Below, piece after piece: positions 1 to 7,146 of a DNA stretch of 64,000 nucleotides. The stretch comes from Alkalihalobacillus bogoriensis ATCC BAA-922 (GTDB taxonomy: Bacteria > Bacillota > Bacilli > Bacillales > Bacillaceae_F). The notes under the pieces were generated by a model. It made no database searches, was not told the DNA's origin, and was given only the letters and a program-made list of their open reading frames with translations. The translations under genes were made by a program, and so were the position numbers. The stretch's first letter is position 1. Each line of letters starts with the position of its first letter. The DNA is taken from contig NZ_KK211278.1 in NCBI RefSeq assembly GCF_000621445.1, forward strand, positions 1 through 64,000. Direction: 5' to 3'.

Positions 1-95
1 TGGCGAACCATTCAGTAGCCCTTTAGGGCTTGGTCAGTAACAAAGGCTTTCAGCCGCAGAACAAACCACCCGTTCACACGGGTGGTTTTGATTTT
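1..95 (+). other. Structured non-coding edge, possibly the right end of an IS200/IS605-type element
   Basis: This stretch holds three consecutive hairpins: AGCCC/GGGCT (17-21 with 26-30), a short GGCT/AGCC (about 47-57), and a strong nine-pair stem at 64-87 followed by a T-rich tract. No complete gene lies here. Several stems ending in a strong GC-rich hairpin at a gene 3' end resemble the right ends (and overlapping omega-RNA) of tnpB-bearing IS200/IS605 elements. The transposase gene, if there is one, would lie left of the window. It could equally be the ordinary 3' end of an unrelated plus-strand gene. Confidence 0.3.
64..87 (+). terminator. Rho-independent terminator of a gene left of the window
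   Basis: Perfect nine-pair stem AACCACCCG/CGGGTGGTT with a six-base loop, followed by TTGATTTT. It points rightward, so it would end a plus-strand transcript entering from outside the window. It could also stop the minus-strand ABC operon, whose last gene ends at 107. Confidence 0.6.
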
Positions 96-106
96 AGATA
101 GTAAAG

Positions 107-787
107 TTAAACGGCAGAACGTTTTAAGGTGACATAACTTAATAGTGCAAAAACGAAACAAATAGGGACAAAGATAAATAAAGGATACGCGCTACTCTCT
201 ACCAATCCTTGTATCCATTTAAATAAGGAATGTTGTACATCAGGAATGAGGAAAATGAGTACGCACAATGCGATAACACAGTATACGGCGATTTTCCCGT
301 AACGATAAAGCAAGGAAGCTAAAAAGAAATTAACAAAGCCAAATAAGAGAAAGAGCATCCAGTCAATTATAATATCATTCAATGAATATGCCGGCATCTC
401 TAAAAAATGCGTTAAATATAAAAATTGAATTTGTTCAGCATGGAAGAAATCAACGATAACATTGATTAAAAAGTTAAAAAGCTGATTTATCAAAGCCAAA
501 CCTAGCGTAAATAAGACGAGAAAAATAGAATAGTGAATGACATATTGTTTTCTAGTTACCCCTAAATGAATCGTGAATGGGAACATCCCTTTTACTGAAA
601 CAAAGCTAGTAATCGCAATAAATATGATGACAGGCATTGTTGTGACCATAATCATATTGGTAGATTCAAACATAAACGAGATAACGAGTGAAAATATCGA
701 AGTAATGGCTAAAATTGACCAAAAAATTAATGTGGATGAACGGGTATCCATAAGTTGAATTCGGTAAAAAGTTAATGGCTGACTCAT
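107..787 (-). CDS. ABC transporter permease, YtrB/YtrA-type system
   Basis: A 226-residue, very hydrophobic protein with about six predicted membrane segments (near residues 17-38, 44-66, 84-110, 140-160, 165-185 and 200-222) and no enzymatic motif. The start ATG overlaps the stop of the upstream ATPase by four bases and has GGAGAG just before it, so the two are translationally coupled. It is presumably the membrane partner of that ATPase in a small exporter. The substrate is unknown; related GntR-ABC operons in Bacillus respond to cell-envelope antibiotics. It is the last gene of the three-gene operon. Confidence 0.8.
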   Translation of the reverse strand: MSQPLTFYRIQLMDTRSSTLIFWSILAITSIFSLVISFMFESTNMIMVTTMPVIIFIAITSFVSVKGMFPFTIHLGVTRKQYVIHYSIFLVLFTLGLALINQLFNFLINVIVDFFHAEQIQFLYLTHFLEMPAYSLNDIIIDWMLFLLFGFVNFFLASLLYRYGKIAVYCVIALCVLIFLIPDVQHSLFKWIQGLVESSAYPLFIFVPICFVFALLSYVTLKRSAV

Positions 788-1665
788 TTTATTCTCTCCA
801 TTCCTTCAGATAATTTTGAAGCATTAATCATAACTTCTTGGATAGGAAGCACTCGTTTTTTTACTGTTGGTGGTAGTGACTGTAATTGACGATGGCGGTC
901 AAGCACAGTAACGGCATAATCCCCCATGAATGTTTTATCATATAGTACCGTAACATTGTGTAATAGCGGGGTGATTTCATCTTTAGAACCTGTTAATGTA
1001 AAAACAGATTCGGCAATTGTATCTGTATCTTCATGTAAAACTAATGACCCTTTATCTAAAATGATTACTTCTTGAAATAGATTGCTAACTTCATCAATTA
1101 AATGAGTTGAAAAAATAATTGTTCGAGGTTGTTGAGTGTATTCCTCAAGTAAAATATTATAAAAAGTTTGTCTTGCTGCAGCATCCATACCAATATACGG
1201 CTCATCAAAAATTGTAATAGGGGCTTTACTGGCTAATCCGACAGTAATCCCAAGCGCAGATCCCATCCCTTTTGATAATTGTGAGATTCGTTTTTGGATA
1301 GGTAAGGAAAATTCTTTTAATAAATCTAAAGCGAGTTCATTGTCCCAATTTGGATAAAAGGAAGGCAAGATCGTGAGTAAATCTTTTATTTTTAATGTAT
1401 CTTTAAAGTTTCCGCTTTCTTTAATAAAACAAATTTGTTTTTGAATGGTGGCATTATCAAAAGGTTGTTCTCCAAGAACTTCTATTGAGCCAGAAGTAGG
1501 AAGGAGTTGACCTGTTATCATTCTCATTAACGTTGTTTTTCCTGCACCATTTCTTCCTAGTAATCCGTAAATTTTATTTTCTTCAAGTGAACATGTCATA
1601 GGTGTGATAATTTCTTGTTTTTTCATCGATTTCGAAACAGATTTGAGCGTAATTGCCTTTTTCAT
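784..1665 (-). CDS. ABC transporter ATP-binding protein
   Basis: A 293-residue ATPase subunit. Walker A is GRNGAGKTT (residues 38-45), Walker B ITIFDEP (150-156), and the H-loop histidine is in STHLIDE (about 187). The signature motif reads LSKGM (130-134) instead of LSGGQ, a variant common in YtrB-like single-domain exporters. The C-terminal 80 residues form the extension usual for this group. It overlaps the GntR regulator upstream and the permease downstream by four bases each, giving a compact regulator-ATPase-permease operon. Transport substrate cannot be read from the sequence. Confidence 0.88.
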   Translation of the reverse strand: MKKAITLKSVSKSMKKQEIITPMTCSLEENKIYGLLGRNGAGKTTLMRMITGQLLPTSGSIEVLGEQPFDNATIQKQICFIKESGNFKDTLKIKDLLTILPSFYPNWDNELALDLLKEFSLPIQKRISQLSKGMGSALGITVGLASKAPITIFDEPYIGMDAAARQTFYNILLEEYTQQPRTIIFSTHLIDEVSNLFQEVIILDKGSLVLHEDTDTIAESVFTLTGSKDEITPLLHNVTVLYDKTFMGDYAVTVLDRHRQLQSLPPTVKKRVLPIQEVMINASKLSEGMERIK

Positions 1666-2030
1666 CTTTCTTCTCTCCCCTTTTCAATCATTTCTAAAAT
1701 CATATTACGTGAAAGTTGAAGTTTATCGGCTTCATGAAGAAGTGGAACAACAAATTCGGTATAAAATTGATCCCGTCTTTGGTCCATAATTTTTTCACGT
1801 GCACCTTCACTGACAAACATGCCAACACCTCGTTTTTTAAATAAAATTCCTTCATCGACAAGAAGGTTAATTCCTTTTGCTGCGGTCGCAGGGTTGATAT
1901 TGTAGTGCTTTGCAAATTGATTTGTTGACGGTACTTGTTCACCTTCCTGTATCGTTTCGTTTATGATATCGTCTGCAATGCGACTTGCGATTTGCAAGAA
2001 GATAGGACGACTGTCATCAAAAGACTGCAT
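1662..2030 (-). CDS. GntR-family transcriptional regulator, YtrA subfamily
   Basis: A 122-residue protein with the winged helix-turn-helix of GntR regulators in residues 10-78 (PSTNQFAKHYNINPATAAKG is the recognition region). The C-terminal part has only about 40 residues, too short for a FadR- or UTRA-type ligand domain; this is typical of the YtrA subgroup, which controls adjacent ABC genes. It is first in its operon. A 28-bp palindrome overlapping the operon's -10 element lies 13 bases upstream, strongly suggesting autorepression. Confidence 0.9.
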   Translation of the reverse strand: MQSFDDSRPIFLQIASRIADDIINETIQEGEQVPSTNQFAKHYNINPATAAKGINLLVDEGILFKKRGVGMFVSEGAREKIMDQRRDQFYTEFVVPLLHEADKLQLSRNMILEMIEKGREER

Positions 2031-2042
2031 ATGTTAACCTCC

Positions 2043-2070
2043 ATGGTTCATTACTTATGTAACTAACCAT
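2043..2070. promoter_or_regulatory. Palindromic operator of the GntR-ABC operon
   Basis: ATGGTT (2043-2048) and AACCAT (2065-2070), with TAC (2052-2054) and GTA (2059-2061), are arranged symmetrically about 2056/2057. It covers the -10 region of the only promoter seen and sits just before the regulator's start, as expected for a repressor that controls its own operon. Confidence 0.65.
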
Positions 2071-2094
2071 AATACCAATGAAGTTCATTGTCAA
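2066..2094 (-). promoter_or_regulatory. Sigma-A promoter of the GntR-ABC operon
   Basis: Read on the minus strand: TTGACA (2094-2089), 17-base spacer, TATGGT (2071-2066). The -35 element is perfect. The -10 element overlaps the palindromic operator. Confidence 0.7.
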
Positions 2095-2223
2095 TTCAAT
2101 CATTCACAAATGAGAATTTAGTCCTAGAAATGGTGTAAACTGAAGTGAATAATTATTATAGGAATAAAATAAGAGAAGTGGAGTTGAAAGAAAGGAGGGG
2201 AGAAAACCTTGTAAAAATGAATA

Positions 2224-2250
2224 AGAGCAGTAGCGAGAAGCTACTGCTCT
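2224..2250 (-). terminator. Terminator of the HU gene
   Basis: Eleven-pair perfect stem AGAGCAGTAGC/GCTACTGCTCT with a five-base loop. On the minus strand it is followed by TTATTCATTTTT. It lies nine bases past the HU stop codon. Confidence 0.85.
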
Positions 2251-2258
2251 AAAACATA

Positions 2259-2531
2259 TTAGTTTACAGAATCTTTTAATTGTTTACCTGGTTTGAAAGC
2301 TGGGTTTTTAGTTGCTGGAATTTCAATTTCTTCACCAGTTTGTGGGTTACGACCTTTGCGTGCAGAGCGCTCGCGAACTTCGAAACTACCAAAACCAACT
2401 AATTGTACTTTTCCACCATCTTTTAAAGCACCAGTGATGCTTTCAAATACAGCATCAACTGCTTTTGATGCGTCCTTTTTAGAAAGTTCTGCTTGTTCAG
2501 CAACGGCATTAATTAAATCTGTCTTGTTCAT
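2259..2531 (-). CDS. hup: Nucleoid protein HU
   Basis: A 90-residue histone-like DNA-binding protein that compacts and bends DNA as a dimer. The start [13 protein letters not shown] was chosen because AAAGGGAG precedes it at seven bases; a longer reading with six more residues lacks this. The beta-arm is visible as [20 protein letters not shown] followed by the conserved NPAFKPGK stretch near the C-terminus. Length equals that of B. subtilis HBsu. It is monocistronic, with its own strong promoter and terminator. Confidence 0.96.
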   Translation of the reverse strand: MNKTDLINAVAEQAELSKKDASKAVDAVFESITGALKDGGKVQLVGFGSFEVRERSARKGRNPQTGEEIEIPATKNPAFKPGKQLKDSVN

Positions 2532-2574
2532 GAAATTACTCCCTTTCATTGCTTAAATAAATACTTGCATTTCA

Positions 2575-2603
2575 AATTTAACCGTGAAACCTAGTCGTGT
2601 CAA
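2575..2603 (-). promoter_or_regulatory. Sigma-A promoter of the HU gene
   Basis: Minus-strand TTGACA (2603-2598), 17-base spacer, TAAATT (2580-2575), about 45 bases upstream of the HU start. A near-consensus promoter fits an abundant nucleoid protein. Confidence 0.75.
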
Positions 2604-2955
2604 TACTTTCGAGAGAAATAAAAGAAAAAAAACCAAAATTTCTCTTTTTTTTGCTAAATTTCTTGACAAAACGGAGATTTGAGTTTGAAAAAACACTCGA
2701 AATTCGACTGAATTCGTCATATTTTTTCATAGTTTCACACACTTCTTGACAATTTTCTACATGAAAACAAGCGTAAATTTTATAAAAGTGGTCACCTGTT
2801 GTCATTTGGCTTTTTCCATTAAAATCAAGTATAATCATATGATAGTTTTATGAAAACAAGCTATACATATCTTAAAAAACACAGCTGAAAGAAACAAGGG
2901 ATTCCCATAAAATTACATAAAAAACCACAGGAAAAAGGGAATATGGAGGATTATG
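2604..2955. other. AT-rich intergenic region between divergent hup and psd
   Basis: About 350 bases without a convincing gene. An 86-codon minus-strand frame across it has low-complexity composition and no ribosome binding site. A TATAAT at 2830-2835 could be the -10 of psd, but no good -35 sits at the right distance. Confidence 0.5.
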
Positions 2956-3732
2956 ATGAAAAAAAAGCTTTATCGTTTATTTGTAGAATTATCAAACAGT
3001 CCAGTTCACTCACTTATTTTAAAGAAATTCACCGAATCAAAGCTAAGTAAACCAATAACAAAGTCATTTGTGAAAACTTATAAAATTAATGAAGAGGAAA
3101 TGGAGTATCCGCTAAAACAATACGAATCATTACAACAATTATTTATCCGCCGTTTAAAAAAGGGGGCTCGACCTATTGATGTCGATTCTAAGGCGGTTGT
3201 TAGCCCAGTAGATGGCGTTTTAGCAAAAGTTGGGCAAATTACCTCTGAATGCAGTTTTTTTGTGAAAGGGCAGGACTATAGCCTTGAGGAAATGTTAGGG
3301 TCAAAAGAAGATGCTGTCAAATACAAAGATGGTATGTTTTATTTGTTTTACTTAAGTCCAAGCCATTATCATCGTATACATAGTCCTGTTAATGGAGAGA
3401 TCGAAAAGCAATGGCAGTTAGGTTCAAGGTCGTACCCAGTCAATCAAAGTGGGCTTAAGTACGGAAAACGACCATTGTCGAGAAACTATCGTCTTATTTC
3501 TGAAGTAGAAGTAGACTCTTCACATGTTGCTATCGTCAAAGTAGGGGCCTTAAATGTGAACAGTATTCATACTACACATGAAACTAATCAAATTAAAAAA
3601 GGAGAGGAAATGGCGTATTTCTCATTTGGTTCCACGGTGATTCTCCTTTTTGAAGAGGGGATGATTGAGTCGGATGTGAAAGAAGTTCCAACAGAAATGA
3701 CAGTGGGGTCAAGGATTGCAACATTCCAGTAG
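2956..3732 (+). CDS. psd: Phosphatidylserine decarboxylase proenzyme
   Basis: A 258-residue membrane-associated enzyme converting phosphatidylserine to phosphatidylethanolamine. The self-cleavage site is YFSFGST near residue 227; its serine becomes the pyruvoyl prosthetic group and splits the chain into beta and alpha subunits. Conserved blocks SPVDGVLAKVG and LSPSHYHRIHSPVNG are present. Length matches B. subtilis Psd. The second of two adjacent ATGs is taken because GGAGG is seven bases before it; 2953 is the alternative. The pss partner gene is not next to it here. Confidence 0.95.
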   Translation: MKKKLYRLFVELSNSPVHSLILKKFTESKLSKPITKSFVKTYKINEEEMEYPLKQYESLQQLFIRRLKKGARPIDVDSKAVVSPVDGVLAKVGQITSECSFFVKGQDYSLEEMLGSKEDAVKYKDGMFYLFYLSPSHYHRIHSPVNGEIEKQWQLGSRSYPVNQSGLKYGKRPLSRNYRLISEVEVDSSHVAIVKVGALNVNSIHTTHETNQIKKGEEMAYFSFGSTVILLFEEGMIESDVKEVPTEMTVGSRIATFQ

Positions 3733-3770
3733 CGGTTAGAAGCGCTGTATTGTAAAAAATCTCTAAACTA

Positions 3771-3802
3771 AAAAGCTAAAGGGAATTATCCCTTTAGCTT
3801 TT
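3771..3802. terminator. Bidirectional terminator between psd and mrpG
   Basis: Perfect 14-pair stem AAAAGCTAAAGGGA/TCCCTTTAGCTTTT with the loop ATTA and A/T tracts on both sides, so it works in both directions. The mrpG stop codon (3786-3788) and its last codons lie inside the hairpin. Confidence 0.88.
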
Positions 3803-4166
3803 CTACTGTTTCCTGTTCTTTTGGGTGAATGCTTTTTTTATGCTTTAAATCATCTTGGATGCTGATATCAGCTAATGGGACACCGGTTCGATAAGCAGAC
3901 CGTGACATCATTAAACCGGCAACAGGTGCAGTTAAAAACACGAAGAAAATCGTTAATAATATTTTGGCGATAAATTGTCCTTCAATGACAAGAAAATAAA
4001 TAAATGTGGATGCCATAATCGATATAACACCTAATGTTGCACTTTTTGTGGCGGCATGTAACCTTCCATATACGTCAGGAAAGCGAATCATCCCGACAGC
4101 CCCTAATAAGCTTAATAAACCCCCGATAATGGCGAAAACACTAATGACTATTTCGGTCACGGTCAA
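3786..4166 (-). CDS. mrpG: Na+/H+ antiporter subunit MrpG
   Basis: A 126-residue subunit of the Mrp hetero-oligomeric Na+/H+ antiporter. Three membrane segments lie in the first 95 residues, followed by a charged tail. The family block GMIRFPDVYGRLHAATKSATLG is clear. The start is taken as TTG at 4166 because AGGGG lies eight bases upstream and this matches the usual N-terminus; an in-frame GTG at 4175 is possible. It overlaps the end of mrpF by 26 bases and is the last gene of the operon, ending inside the terminator hairpin. Confidence 0.93.
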   Translation of the reverse strand: MTVTEIVISVFAIIGGLLSLLGAVGMIRFPDVYGRLHAATKSATLGVISIMASTFIYFLVIEGQFIAKILLTIFFVFLTAPVAGLMMSRSAYRTGVPLADISIQDDLKHKKSIHPKEQETVEKLKG

Positions 4167-4428
4167 TGACGACACCCCTTTCTAGAAACTTTGCTAAAGC
4201 GATGGAACCAACGAAAGCTAAAATCCCGATGACGAGGATAATCTCTGCATAAGCAGATGTCCGTTGTAAAATCATTAATAAGGCGATAAAGCCAATTAAA
4301 TTGATACCGAATGTGTCTAAAGCAACAACACGGTCAGGCATCGTCGGACCGATAACGACGCGAATGAAGCGAACGAGCAACGAAATGGACATCATCACTA
4401 ATACAGTAATCAAAATCGTATCAAGCAT
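4141..4428 (-). CDS. mrpF: Na+/H+ antiporter subunit MrpF
   Basis: A 95-residue protein with three membrane segments (about residues 3-22, 34-55 and 60-82), as in MnhF/PhaF proteins. The conserved GPTMPDRVVALDTFG loop follows the first helix. The start ATG shares a base with the mrpE stop (TAATG) and is preceded by GGAGGTGA, showing translational coupling. It is required for a functional Mrp complex in Bacillus; its own catalytic role is not defined. Confidence 0.94.
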   Translation of the reverse strand: MLDTILITVLVMMSISLLVRFIRVVIGPTMPDRVVALDTFGINLIGFIALLMILQRTSAYAEIILVIGILAFVGSIALAKFLERGVVIDRDRNSH

Positions 4429-4904
4429 TAGTGGCTCACCTCCATAATCGCTTTTTCAAACGTCGTTTGGATTTGTTTAATCATCGCTTCTTTATCAGGG
4501 ACATGGATAGAGTGAATGTACAAAATTTTATTATCATCTGAAAAATCCATTGTTAATGTCCCTGGAGTTAACGTTATAAGAGAAGCTAGCAACGTGAGCT
4601 CCCAGTCAGACGTTAATTTTGTTGGTACGGCAACAATCCCTGGCTTGATGTCCATTTTTGGACTAAGCACAATTTTAATTAAATCGATGTTTGAAAGAAT
4701 TAACTCTTTACTAAAAAGTAACAGTAACTTTATAAAAGCGTAGAGCCTTCGAAAGTAAAAATCAAAAACAAGAAACCGTCGTAAGACAAGTAAAATCCCT
4801 AACCCGATTACGTAGCCTACTAGAAAGTCGACAAATGTATAGCTGTTTTGTAAAAATACCCAAATGACGGCTAAGACGACGTTTAATAAGATTTGAAAAG
4901 CCAT
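4428..4904 (-). CDS. mrpE: Na+/H+ antiporter subunit MrpE
   Basis: A 158-residue subunit. Two or three hydrophobic helices occupy residues 1-70, followed by a cytoplasmic domain with the family block LLASLITLTPGTLTMDFSDD and the HSIHVPD stretch. Length agrees with Bacillus MrpE. GGAGTAG lies six bases before the ATG. It is separated from mrpD by only four bases. In alkaliphilic Bacillus MrpE is important for complex stability and activity. Confidence 0.94.
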   Translation of the reverse strand: MAFQILLNVVLAVIWVFLQNSYTFVDFLVGYVIGLGILLVLRRFLVFDFYFRRLYAFIKLLLLFSKELILSNIDLIKIVLSPKMDIKPGIVAVPTKLTSDWELTLLASLITLTPGTLTMDFSDDNKILYIHSIHVPDKEAMIKQIQTTFEKAIMEVSH

Positions 4905-4908
4905 AGCA

Positions 4909-6390
4909 CTACTCCTTTAGCACAGAATTAATATAAATTGAAGGGTCTAATATTTCATTAGCAACGGCTAATGAATATTGAAAGATAGGTTCTGCGAAAA
5001 ATCCTAAAATAATTGTTAACGCAACTAAAGGAACAATAGGTAAAATGACTTTGCCAATTTTTTGTTTCGCTTGTTCTGTGGTCATCTTTTGCTCACCCCA
5101 GAAAGCATAAATAAAGATTTTCATCATTGAAAATAATGTTAGTAAACCAACAATTAAAGCAACGGTAACGATTATATAACGCCCTTCTTCAAACCCGGCT
5201 AAAATCAGAGCGAATTTACTAAAGAATCCACTTAATGGAGGTATACCAGCTAATGAAATAGCGGATATAAAGAACAACCATGCGAGCCATGGATGAGTTT
5301 TTAATATCCCACCCATTTCTTTTAAGTTTGTCGTTCCCGTAAGTTTTTGCGTTGCACCAGCAAATAAAAATAATGCAGCTTTTACGATAATGTGGTGAGC
5401 AATATAATAAATCGCACCAGCTATTGCTAATGGTGTGAAAATTCCAAGCCCCATTACCATATAACCAACCTGACTAATGATGTGATAAGAAAGGATGCGT
5501 TTAAAGTCAAATTGTGAAACAGCTCCTAGTACCCCAAAGAACATCGTCAATCCTGCTAAAGCAAGAATAATATTATGGGTAAAGCCTGGGTCATGGTTGA
5601 AAACGAGCGTAAACATTCGGAATATCGCGTAAATCCCTACTTTTGTTAATAGTCCACCGAATAGGGCAGCAATGGCTGCGGGTGGGCCATAATAAGAACG
5701 TGGTAACCAAAAATAAAGAGGGAATAACGCTCCTTTCATTGCAAAAACAATTAAGAAAAGAATCGCAATAACATTCAAAACACCTTGTTGCTCAAGTTCG
5801 GCTACTTTCACTGCTAAGTCAGCAAAATTCAATGTTCCAGTTGCTGCATATATATAAGCAACACCAACGATAAACAATATCGAAGCAAAAATGTTGATAA
5901 TGACGTACTTAAGTGATTCACGCAACTGATATTTTGTGCCCCCAATTACAATTAAAATATAGGAAGCAATAAGCATAACTTCGAAAAAGACGAACAAGTT
6001 AAACAAGTCACCTGTTAAAAAGGCTCCGTTAACTCCAGCAAGGAGAAAAAAGTAAAACGGATAAAAGTAAAACTTTTCTCTTTCATTTGATATCGTTTGA
6101 AAAGCAAAGAAAAGACAAACGACTCCAACGATACTCGATAAAATTAGCATCATCGTCGCAAACATATCGGCTACTAACACAATTCCAAACGGAGGTTGCC
6201 AGTTTCCGACTGCTAGCGTTGTAATGCCTTGGTGATAAACAACGACAGCCATATAAATCGAAATTCCAAGTAAAGCAACGGCGGTGAATCCGCTAATTAC
6301 CCGTTGAATTTGATGTTGCTTTGCAAAGAAAATCAAGATTGTGCCGATTAAAAAAGGTATTAATATTGGTAATATCACTAAATTATTCAT
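4909..6390 (-). CDS. mrpD: Na+/H+ antiporter subunit MrpD (NuoM/N-like)
   Basis: A 493-residue polytopic protein with about 14 membrane segments, homologous to the antiporter-like subunits of respiratory complex I. Glu137, in FNLFVFFEVMLIASY, is the membrane glutamate known to be essential in alkaliphile MrpD, and the lysine in FAMKGALFPLYFWLP aligns with the conserved channel lysine. Its ATG has AAGGGGAAC upstream and overlaps the mrpC end by eight bases. Together with MrpA it forms the ion-translocating core. Confidence 0.97.
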   Translation of the reverse strand: MNNLVILPILIPFLIGTILIFFAKQHQIQRVISGFTAVALLGISIYMAVVVYHQGITTLAVGNWQPPFGIVLVADMFATMMLILSSIVGVVCLFFAFQTISNEREKFYFYPFYFFLLAGVNGAFLTGDLFNLFVFFEVMLIASYILIVIGGTKYQLRESLKYVIINIFASILFIVGVAYIYAATGTLNFADLAVKVAELEQQGVLNVIAILFLIVFAMKGALFPLYFWLPRSYYGPPAAIAALFGGLLTKVGIYAIFRMFTLVFNHDPGFTHNIILALAGLTMFFGVLGAVSQFDFKRILSYHIISQVGYMVMGLGIFTPLAIAGAIYYIAHHIIVKAALFLFAGATQKLTGTTNLKEMGGILKTHPWLAWLFFISAISLAGIPPLSGFFSKFALILAGFEEGRYIIVTVALIVGLLTLFSMMKIFIYAFWGEQKMTTEQAKQKIGKVILPIVPLVALTIILGFFAEPIFQYSLAVANEILDPSIYINSVLKE

Positions 6391-6721
6391 CAGCAGTTCC
6401 CCTTAATTTATCTAAATCATCTGTTTTATGCTCTTTATATGTTCGATAAGCTAATACAAGCAAGAAAGCTGTAACCCCAAAACTGATAACAATGGCGGTT
6501 AAAATTAATGCTTGTGGAAGCGGGTCAGCATAAGCCGCCGCTTCTTCACCAAGGAGGGGAGGAGCTCCTCTCATTAATCCAGCCATTGTGAGTAATAGTA
6601 AATGTGCACCATGTGAGAGCAACATAAGACCTAGAACAACTCTGAGCAAACTTTTCGTTAAAATTAAATACGTACCGACCATAAAGAGGATGCCGATAGC
6701 TACTGACATTAAGATTTCCAT
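6383..6721 (-). CDS. mrpC: Na+/H+ antiporter subunit MrpC (NuoK-like)
   Basis: A 112-residue protein with three membrane helices, homologous to complex I subunit NuoK. The family stretch GLMLLSHGAHLLLLTMAGL is followed by a small-residue loop and the third helix (ALILTAIVISFGVTAFLLVL). GGAGAGG precedes the ATG, which overlaps the stop of mrpB by one base. Size and order agree with Bacillus MrpC. Confidence 0.95.
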   Translation of the reverse strand: MEILMSVAIGILFMVGTYLILTKSLLRVVLGLMLLSHGAHLLLLTMAGLMRGAPPLLGEEAAAYADPLPQALILTAIVISFGVTAFLLVLAYRTYKEHKTDDLDKLRGTADE

Positions 6722-7146
6722 TACGCTTCATCCTCTCCAATCGTTAATATAATTAATAGCGCAATTCCGACAACAACGAGATAAATCCCAAGGTCAAACG
6801 GTAGGGCGGTCGTAAGTTCAGTTTCACCTAAAATCGGTAATTGAAAATAATCGAAATATTGAGTAAGGAATGGGTCGCCCATAAACATACTCGTAATTCC
6901 GGTAAGTAATGAAATAAGTAATCCCGCAGCTATCATCGTCGTGAAATTAATGGGCAATGCTTTTTTTATTGAACCCATGTCAAACCCTAAATATAGTAGC
7001 AATAAGGCGGAGGCGGTCATGAGACCGCCGATAAAACCACCGCCAGGGTTGTTATGGCCTGCAAAAAATAAATAGACGGAGAAGATTAGAATGATAAACG
7101 TAACGATTCTCGTAATCGTATGAAGCATGACATTATTCGTCTTCAC
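6721..7146 (-). CDS. mrpB: Na+/H+ antiporter subunit MrpB
   Basis: A 141-residue protein with four membrane segments of the MnhB family. The motif FAGHNNPGGGFIGGLMTASA (residues 28-47) is diagnostic. The GTG start overlaps the mrpA stop by four bases and has GGGAGGG seven bases before it. A related MnhB-like fold is fused to the C-terminus of MrpA, so the complex holds two such modules. Confidence 0.95.
   Translation of the reverse strand: MKTNNVMLHTITRIVTFIILIFSVYLFFAGHNNPGGGFIGGLMTASALLLLYLGFDMGSIKKALPINFTTMIAAGLLISLLTGITSMFMGDPFLTQYFDYFQLPILGETELTTALPFDLGIYLVVVGIALLIILTIGEDEA

Noticed and set aside
2578-2838. An 86-codon minus-strand frame between hup and psd
   Set aside because: It covers the HU promoter, is rich in Phe/Lys/Ser from AT content and has no ribosome binding site.
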